Source: Pelecanus crispus | Taxonomy: Eukaryota; Chordata; Aves; Pelecaniformes; Pelecanidae | NCBI RefSeq assembly: GCF_030463565.1 | Contig: NC_134643.1 | Coordinates: 2,366,001-2,430,000, forward strand | Length of the DNA stretch: 64,000 nucleotides | Direction: 5' to 3' | Shown: piece after piece, positions 56,836-64,000 of the stretch | How positions within the stretch are numbered: position 1 is the stretch's first letter | How the letters are laid out: the number at the start of each line of letters is the position of its first letter | Translations under genes and position numbers: made by a program | Notes under the pieces: generated by a model | Told to the model about the DNA's origin: nothing | The model's database searches: none | The model's input: the letters and a program-made list of their open reading frames with translations, nothing else

Positions 56836-59130
56836 TAGGTCGTCTTGGTTCTTCTTTCATGCTTTGCTACTGGTAATCAGCTGCTGGTGACTGGAAAATT
56901 GACGGGGTTCTGAAATCAACACAATTTCTCCTGCCTTGAATATGAGAGAAGGTAGGAAAGACTCAGCCTTGCTGGGGTTTGAGGGAAAGACGCAAACATC
57001 TCCCTCCACTGAAACACCCAGCACCCAAGTCTCCTTGAAGGCCAGCACCCCCGGTCCTCGCCGGCCGCACCGGCTGCCGTAGCTGGAGGGCTGGAGCTCC
57101 CCAAATGGGTCCTCTAGGGCTTGGCGGTGCTGCTGAGCAAAGCGGGGCTCTCTGACCCAGCAAGCAGGTGCCCGCCTGCTGCGCTCCAGCCCAATGTCGT
57201 CCTCCGGCTGCTGCCACGAGGTGAGAAGCCGCTTTCCTCAAATCCCACATGCCGCCTCCTCCTCATTCGTAGCAGCTGACGGCGAACGCACAAGGCAAAT
57301 GCGGCTAAAACGATGGTGAGCTGCAGGCCCGCGGTGCCAGCGGGCTCGCTGGGGCAGCTGGCTCCCTCCCTCTGCAGCCTCGTTCAGCGCTGTCAGCCGT
57401 GGTTCCTACTAAGGGGGTACTGAGCCAAGATCTGGGGGACGCGGGAGGTGTAGGAAGGCAAGAAAAGCCAAAGGTGGCCTGGGGGAGGCTCCTCTTTAAT
57501 TGCACTTACAATAAATTATATCCGTTCACGTGCTGCACGCGGTCTCTACCTGCACCCAGGTGGGTGAGTTGGGCAGCCGAGGGCCCCGGCAGCACCCGCA
57601 GGCGTTGGGGGAGCAGGCTCAGGGCAGCAGGTTGAGCTTGAAGCAGTTGGTACTGAGGGCACCATCAGGATTTGAGGTCCCCAAGCAAGACTCAGGAGTT
57701 GTTTCAGGCTCCCAGTTTTTCGGAATCCCATCCATGCAGCACTGAGCCCCGCTTTGCTCGCTGTGGTGTTACCCCAGGAGAGGTAAAAATAGGGAATGAA
57801 GCCTCCTGGCATCAGTGCTTAACCATTAACTTGGAGCTGAGTGGTCCAGCTTCCCACATGGGACCTTGTTTAAAGAAAGAAAAAAAAAATAGCAAGAAAT
57901 GAAGTGCTTACTGTGGTCTTTCCAGACCCCGGTGATGTCTCCATCACTGCAAAAACAGCAACGTGGCTTTAAAATGCTGGCTGTCACTTCACGTTTAACA
58001 CACCTTTAAACCTTCCCTGTCTCAGCGCTTTAATGGACGCGCTTAATTCTCCGGCAGTTACCAAGTATATATATTTCTAATTCAACAAATCATCTTTCCC
58101 CAGACCCTGGCAGTCATTCGTTTAATAAATCTTCATCAGCTGGGCTCTGCTTTCATCAGCTTGGAGATTTCTGTTCAAAATCTTTTGCCTTTCATTAAAT
58201 TTGGGCTGGTGTTTATGAATGCTTTCAATCTTTCCTCAGCACGTCGCAGCCTGGCTCGCCATGATGGGTTGGAGAGAAACAAGGGAAATTTTTATTTTTT
58301 GTTTTTATTAAAGTGAGAGGGAAAGCCTTGAACTCCTTTGGGAAACACGATGAAATCCTTGTCACTTCCAAGGTGTAAAAAACTTGCTCCTGCCACTAAA
58401 TTAAATGAGAGGGGCAGGAGAGCGATAAAGATGTCTCTGTAAATCACTTGGAGCCACACGGTTCATTTCTGTTCAGCGTCTTTCATTATAGCAATCATAA
58501 ATCAGCAGCTGGAGCCCAAGAGGCCAAGAAGGTGAGATTTATTGACGGGGGAAATTTGGGAGGGGAAGAGCTCAGAGGATACAGAACCATTTTTTCTTTT
58601 GCCTCCAGCACAGCCCAGGCTCACAGGTCTCTGCTGGCAAACTTCCTTCTTCGAAAGCGCTCCCAAGTTTGCTGGAAATTTTTAGTATTTATTATTATTT
58701 TCCCACTTCCATACAGTTACAACCAGCCGGCTTTCACCCTTCGCCCTCCCTTGCTCCCTGAGCAGCTGGAAGATGGATGTGCTGACCCTGGCTTGAGCAG
58801 AGGACCTCAGCCCAGGGCAAGGGGACAGTTAATTTACCCCTTTCCAGCCTGCGAGGGAGGAGGCAAAGCAGGAGTGTCACGGCTCCATTTCCCACGTAGG
58901 AGGTGCCGGGGACCAGCCAGGGAAGAGGCAGGTGACATCGTTTCTGCTGGGACGATGCCTGTGGTCATGCATGCCAAGACAAGGGGTTAACCCTGCTTTG
59001 GGCCACCAGAAAGACTCTGGGTGGTAAAAATGGCACAGGTGGAAATAACCCCTGGGCTGGTAGCTTGGTTCCCCTCTTTAGAGGGTGAAAAGCAGATGCC
59101 ACCCAAAGCATGACACCGTGGTGACACTTA
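56836..59130. other. Downstream region, no gene recognised
   Basis: A 180-codon open frame (58448-58990, +) shows no domain or homology I know. 57960-58260 is repeat-free and AT-rich with many TTAAT-type motifs and may be non-coding conserved DNA. In mammals LRGUK lies convergently here, but no exon of it was recognised. Confidence 0.5.
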
Positions 59131-59785
59131 GAATCATAGAATCATTTAGGTTGGAAAAGACCTTTAAGATCATCCAGTCCAACCATTAACCTAACACTAC
59201 CAAGTCCACCACTAAACCAGTTAAGGGTAGACTAGACTAAATGGGTAAACGTGGCACTTCGGGACATGGTTTAGTCTACTAATCCAGGTGGGTCACCAGG
59301 TCATAAAAGGAGATCAGGTTGGTCAAGCAGGACTTGCCTTTCATGAACCCATGCTGGCTGGACCTGATCCCCTGGTTGACCTGCACTTGTCTGTTGAGTT
59401 CACTCAAGATGAACCGCTCCATAATCTTTCCCAGCACCGAGGTCAGGCTGACAGGCCTGTAGTTCCCCAGGTCCTCCTTCCGGCCCTTCTTGTAGATGGG
59501 TGTCACATTGGCAAGCCTCCAGTCATCAGGGACCTCCCCTGTTAACCAGGACTGCTGACAGATGACGGAAAGTGGCTTGGCAAGCTTGAACTGAACTGCT
59601 GCAGAGAAAGTGGGCATTGCAAAGTCCATCAGGACAGGAGGGGAAGACGCAGACCCTGGAGCATCGTTCCTGCTGTGCTGGTGGCTGCTTTGACCCTTGA
59701 GAAGAGGAAGAAACACCCCAACCCGCTCCACCAGCCGAGACTGCTGGCTTGTTGGTAGATCTCCAGAGAGCCTGGAAGACACCAT
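59131..59785 (-). mobile_element. Rearranged CR1: 3' tail, inverted piece and upstream RT fragment
   Basis: 59131-59240 is an antisense CR1 tail. 59241-59278 is a short piece in the opposite orientation (GGCACTTCGGGACATGGTTT). From 59281 to about 59600 the minus strand encodes the N-terminal reverse-transcriptase region (VPDDWRLANVTPIYKKGRKE, DLGNYRPVSLTSVLGKIMER, SSQHGFMKGKSCLTNLISFY). This region normally lies about 1-1.5 kb upstream of the tail, so the middle of the element is missing or the parts come from two insertions. The end towards 59785 is not clearly CR1. Confidence 0.85.
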
Positions 59786-59984
59786 GGCTCATTGAGTCTG
59801 GTCGGTCGTGAAGGTGTGCAGCCACACACCAGCTGTGTTTCAGGTGGCCTGAGATCCTATCAGCTGGGTGCAATCACACACAAAAAAAACCCACAGGCAC
59901 TTGGGGTGGGAAGTGCTGCATCGTGCTCTGCCTCAGAGGAAGGTGGAGTGAAACGCTCAGAGTCAACTAAACACCAAGTGAGAT

Positions 59985-60056
59985 GTTAGGTTAATGGCTG
60001 GACTGGATGATCTTAAAGGTCTTTTCCAACCTAAATGATTCTATGATTCTATTCTA
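59985..60056 (+). mobile_element. CR1 3' tail fragment, + orientation
   Basis: GTTAGGTTAATGGCTGGACT, GGTCTTTTCCAACCTAAATG and ATTCTATGATTCTATTCTAT form a short sense-strand CR1 3' end of about 70 bp. It faces the antisense tail at 59131. Confidence 0.88.
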
Positions 60057-63000
60057 TAAGGGGAGAGGAGGAACATGTTCCTTCATAGTCCCCACCGTTG
60101 ACTAGTGGAAGCCCCAAAGCACGAGATTAGTGCAAGGAATACCACTCCTGGCTGCTTTTGAACCCCGCGTAGTCTCCAACATATAGGAAACCATCCTTTT
60201 CCTGCTGAAGGATTTATGATGCTGCCCCATCTCTGCTCCAGGCAGGGGCTAACCTCTGTGAGCCTCTGTGCTGTTACCAGCCAGGAAAGCAGGGGGAATG
60301 GAGATGTGGGTGTCCAGAGATCTCTTCTCTGGAAGGACCCTCAGCATGGGGGATTTTTCACTGTAGAACCTTCATGCCTCCGTGATGGACATTGATTTAC
60401 GTCTTCATGCTTCTACTTGCTCTGAGGTATGAGCAGGGAAAAGCACGAATGATAAAAATGTAGGAGCTGCCGCCTCCTCCTCCCTGCAGGAAAATGAAAT
60501 TCAGCCTCAGCTACAAGGGTTCCTCTCCCTCCACCTTAGAGGAGGCAGGAAAAAAAACATCTCAGAAGCTTGAAATATTTTGTGAGGGTTACCGAAAGGG
60601 TATGTCCAAGAAGCAAGACTTAGTGCAGAGCTTACTCAGGGTCTGCATTGCTGAGCACCCCAGGGGCTGAGCGCCGGGGCTGCAGGGCTGACTCTGTACC
60701 AACGGGCGCTTGCTTCAGCTCCAACCCCGCAGACCATGGGGAGAAAGTATGTGACTCCAGCTGGGCTGGCAAACGCAAGCCGGCGTTGGAAGTAACAACT
60801 GGTAAATGGACAGGGGACCCAAAGCGGTTTGCAGGGTTGGAGTTGTTGAAGCAACACCGTAGAAGTGCAGGGTGAGACCGGGGAAAGTCCCGAGGGGTCT
60901 CCTTCAAGCCCTTCACCAGCTCTCCCTTGAGTCGGGCATGCAAAGAGAAACATGGGCAGTTGGTGTGATCACACTGAGCAGCAGCTCTCCTCGCCCCCAC
61001 TGCGGTACTGTTAAAACAAAATTATAATTCATTTTGACAGCTGCCAAATGAGCAGCATATTATGCAGCATATTCAATTAGACAAGTTCCCGAGGGAGCAG
61101 GCAGAGGTAGCGGGGCAGCCAGCTGCTGCTGGGACACGACATGGTGCTTCAGGAAGGTATTTTTAGAAATGGATGTGCATGCTCTGCAGAGAAATAAACA
61201 GCCCTTTGGTCAATACTGGCAACTATTCCCCATCTGTTTTCAGAAGATGAGAACATGCTTAAAAAAAAATAAAATGAAAAGGTGGAGCTGCTGGATTCGC
61301 AGCGGTCTCACCAGCACGTCAAGCCTCTACCCACGGTTTCCAGCTTCTGGGGCCCACATGAGTGGGTTTAGTGGAAGAGGGAGGCAGGGAGATGAAGGTC
61401 AGAGTACCAAACCATTTTGCACCCATTTTTTCATAAATACAGCTACTAATTTGGGGAATGGGTGCTAGAAGATCTGAGCCACCACGTATCTCCTGCTGTC
61501 ATCTTCTACCAAGCCCACAGCAGGTTGCCCTGGCTGCCTACGCACTCTGTGATTGTCCGTGGAGCATCTTGGCCTCGAGCAGTTAAAATGCTCAGCAGAT
61601 TTGCAGCAGCAGCTATTTATGGACCTATTCTGCAGCTCCTGGAAGTCTTCGCTGACCTGTGCATCAAACTTTTAGCTAGCAAACTTCATATCCTCTCCTT
61701 TGGGCACAGGTCTGTATTAAAACACTGTCCTCTTATGTGTAAGAAACCTGTCATTCCTTAATTCAGTAGCTCCTTGCCCTACAGCATCTGTGTTGTAACT
61801 CCTACCACCTTGCTGCTGGCCTGAGGGAAGAATCAGGATACAGCAGGTGCCCTTGACTTCCCGAAACACTTTTGCGTAAGTGCAGTCTCCTTTCCTTCAC
61901 CTCAAAGACCCGGCATTCAAGCAGAGACGCAGGACTCCTGGGTTCTGACCCAATTCCTGTAAAAAAACCTCATGAGATAACACAAACCAGTGGAATTTCT
62001 CTCTGCCTTGATTTACCGATGTGTAACACGGGGCTATGACACGGCACGTGTGATAAGCGCGTGGCTACATCCTCCGGCTGGTAAAGCTATTTACATTCAC
62101 AAGGCAGCAACCACCGTTACTGATTTTATTGAATGTTGAATGTTTAATTTACAAAAAGGAAATTAAACAGCTTGTTATACTCCCCTCTGTAAAATTCAAG
62201 ACTCAGAGACTTGTTTAACTATGACTAACTTAAGGTGTTACTCTGCTGTAATCCAAACACACTTCCTGCCAATAAAAACAGAGTTCCCTGAAACAGCCCC
62301 GCTTTTATCTGCCAGTCTATAAATATATAGGCACCAAGTTACAAGTTCTGTACTTTCAGCCAAAAATAAACGCTCTAAACTAAAAACAACGAACCGCGAA
62401 GCTTCACAATCTGCTAAATGAAATGTAGATATTACATATCGGCAAGCCAACGGCTCTTCTGCCTTCAAACTCGGCCACGCTTCAGGGTGCAGCAGACAAA
62501 GGGCAGGTCAGCGCCGTGCAGTTGTGTTTGGGAGCCTCGCAAATTGGGTTAGCAATTCCATCTGTGGTCTGCTGGGGAGTGGGAAGAGAGCAAGTGAGAA
62601 TGTGTGGCAGTAAAAGCTTAGGGAGGGAAGAAACAGAATATTTTGCTGAATTGACTTCAGCACATTTCTAACCTAAGCTCCTCCCTGGTATTTTTAAATT
62701 CCCACGACCTACGTCCGCAGAAGGTCCTTATCCCCTAGACCCCACTGAATGTGCCACATTGGGAAGTATTTGAAAGCTCAGAGCCCAAGAATTGATTGCA
62801 AAATAGGACAGTCTCTTCAAACATTATTGTCTGATATAAATGCAAGTAAGCTAACTGATACCCTGGTCACGGAAGAACAAATGATTTCTTTTTCCAACTG
62901 GGAAATAAGAGTAACATATTTATACTCCACCTGTATGCTCAGCTCTATATAATCAAAATAGAGATACAATTCCTGCACTGGAGAGCTTAACATTTAAGAC

Positions 63001-64000
63001 TGTTCCTGTAAATATGAGTAGTTTGAATCACTGTGCGCACTTGCTTAAGATGTACAAGGCTTTTGCAGGATTGCAGACTTCAAGCGGAGGAAATTCAGCA
63101 CAATTCAGGGATAACTTGGCATGTTTTGTTCGGGCTTACACAGAAGGCAGTGACCGCTCCAGGGGAAGAGTGGAGGGCTGGGGCTGAATGTGGAAGTGGG
63201 CTTGGCTTGGAGAACTGGGCAGGAATGGAAGCAAAAGGAAAGAGACACTGACATTGACTGGGGTATCACCCAACACCCACCGCCCTTATTTCCCAGACGT
63301 ACAGACTGCAACGCAGAGCAGAGGCCTAAACATGCGTTTCTGCATTAGTGTCCAGGAGAAAACCAATTTATCTGCACTGACTGTGCTACCTTCCAAATTT
63401 AAGTGAGGAGGTGTGATCACCCATGGCCCTGCTGTGTATGAACCACGAGGTACCTTGTACGTATTCATTAACCACGACACTGGCAAAACTACCATCACCT
63501 GTAAAACAGCAAAAAATGATACACGGATCAGCATCCACGTCAATCAACCGTGCTGCCAGCCATAACAGCCAGGCCAGCTTCTGCAAAGGCATTTTACAGA
63601 GGCAAAGCGGCGGTGCAGAGCCCTGTGGGATTTGCTGAAGAAACTGCGGAGGTCAGGTAGTTACTCAGTGGCGGTCAGGAACCCGCCTCGCCGAACTGCT
63701 TTGGCAAAAAACCCACTAAGGCTGAAACTGCAGCTTCAGCTGCCTGAACTCCTTCTGAACCCAGGCCACAGAGCAGCCTTGCTTTTTGTTCTGCCAAAAT
63801 CAATGATAAAAAACTGGTGCCTCGGAAGAGCTGTTGTTCTTCAGCTTGAGGGTACAGCCAGCTGCTATATGGAAAGGAAACTACTTAATAAAAAGCTGAG
63901 TTGTTTTACAGGCTTCACTGGAATTTAAGGTCAGGCTATCTGAATCTATCCATTACTTACCATGAGCTGTGTTGTTTCGTTCAGTTCATCCTATTTAATC
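60057..64000. other. Downstream region, no gene recognised
   Basis: There are no mobile elements or motif-bearing frames. 61010-61090 (AAATTATAATTCATTTTGAC, AGCATATTATGCAGCATATT) and 62100-62180 are AT-rich repeat-free blocks of the kind seen in conserved non-coding DNA. This is only an impression. Confidence 0.5.

Noticed and set aside
58448-58990. 180-codon open frame on the + strand
   Set aside because: No recognisable motif or splice context, and it runs through sequence of mixed composition. It is likely chance.
56836-64000. Exons of LRGUK, expected convergent neighbour in mammals
   Set aside because: No leucine-rich-repeat or guanylate-kinase sequence was found on the minus strand here.

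Overview
The window is avian nuclear DNA. Evidence: many CR1 LINE fragments with the bird-type 3' end (a gene-sense tail followed by ATTCTATG repeats), three solo LTRs of an ERVL-like bird retrovirus family, and one vertebrate gene whose introns hold several of these insertions. I recognise one protein-coding gene, SLC35B4, encoding a Golgi/ER nucleotide-sugar transporter. It lies on the + strand in ten coding exons (37024-53668). Joined, the exons give 332 codons, that is 331 residues plus a stop, the same length as the mammalian protein. Every junction keeps frame. The species cannot be named from the sequence.

Layout. 1-36.6 kb is upstream intergenic DNA. It holds CR1 copies at 403-1310 (-), 10455-11158 (+), 17905-18200 (-, old), 23934-24347 (-) and 35205-36240 (+, nested), a tRNA-Ile/CR1 chimeric SINE at 11401-11536, short tandem repeats, and a small CpG-rich patch near 7.67-8.0 kb with a minus-strand splice-donor match. 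36.64-37.34 kb is the SLC35B4 CpG-island promoter, with two ZNF143-like motifs in opposite orientation. 37.0-53.7 kb is the gene body. Its introns hold five younger CR1 copies or tails, one old CR1, a MIR-like piece and two solo LTRs. 53.67 to about 56.83 kb is the probable 3' UTR, interrupted by a third solo LTR and ending at an AATAAA. 56.84-64 kb is downstream DNA with a rearranged CR1 cluster at 59.1-60.06 kb and no recognised exon.

Most notable points. Intron 9 of SLC35B4 has a textbook U12-type donor. A CR1 group with two successive 3' ends and a shared spacer occurs four times, which suggests the composite moved as a unit. The tRNA-Ile(AAT) head is fused to a CR1 tail at a short microhomology. 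Two LTRs have recognisable 5-bp target duplications. Inverted CR1 pairs flank blocks of SLC35B4 exons. All calls come from reading the sequence; no database search was possible.
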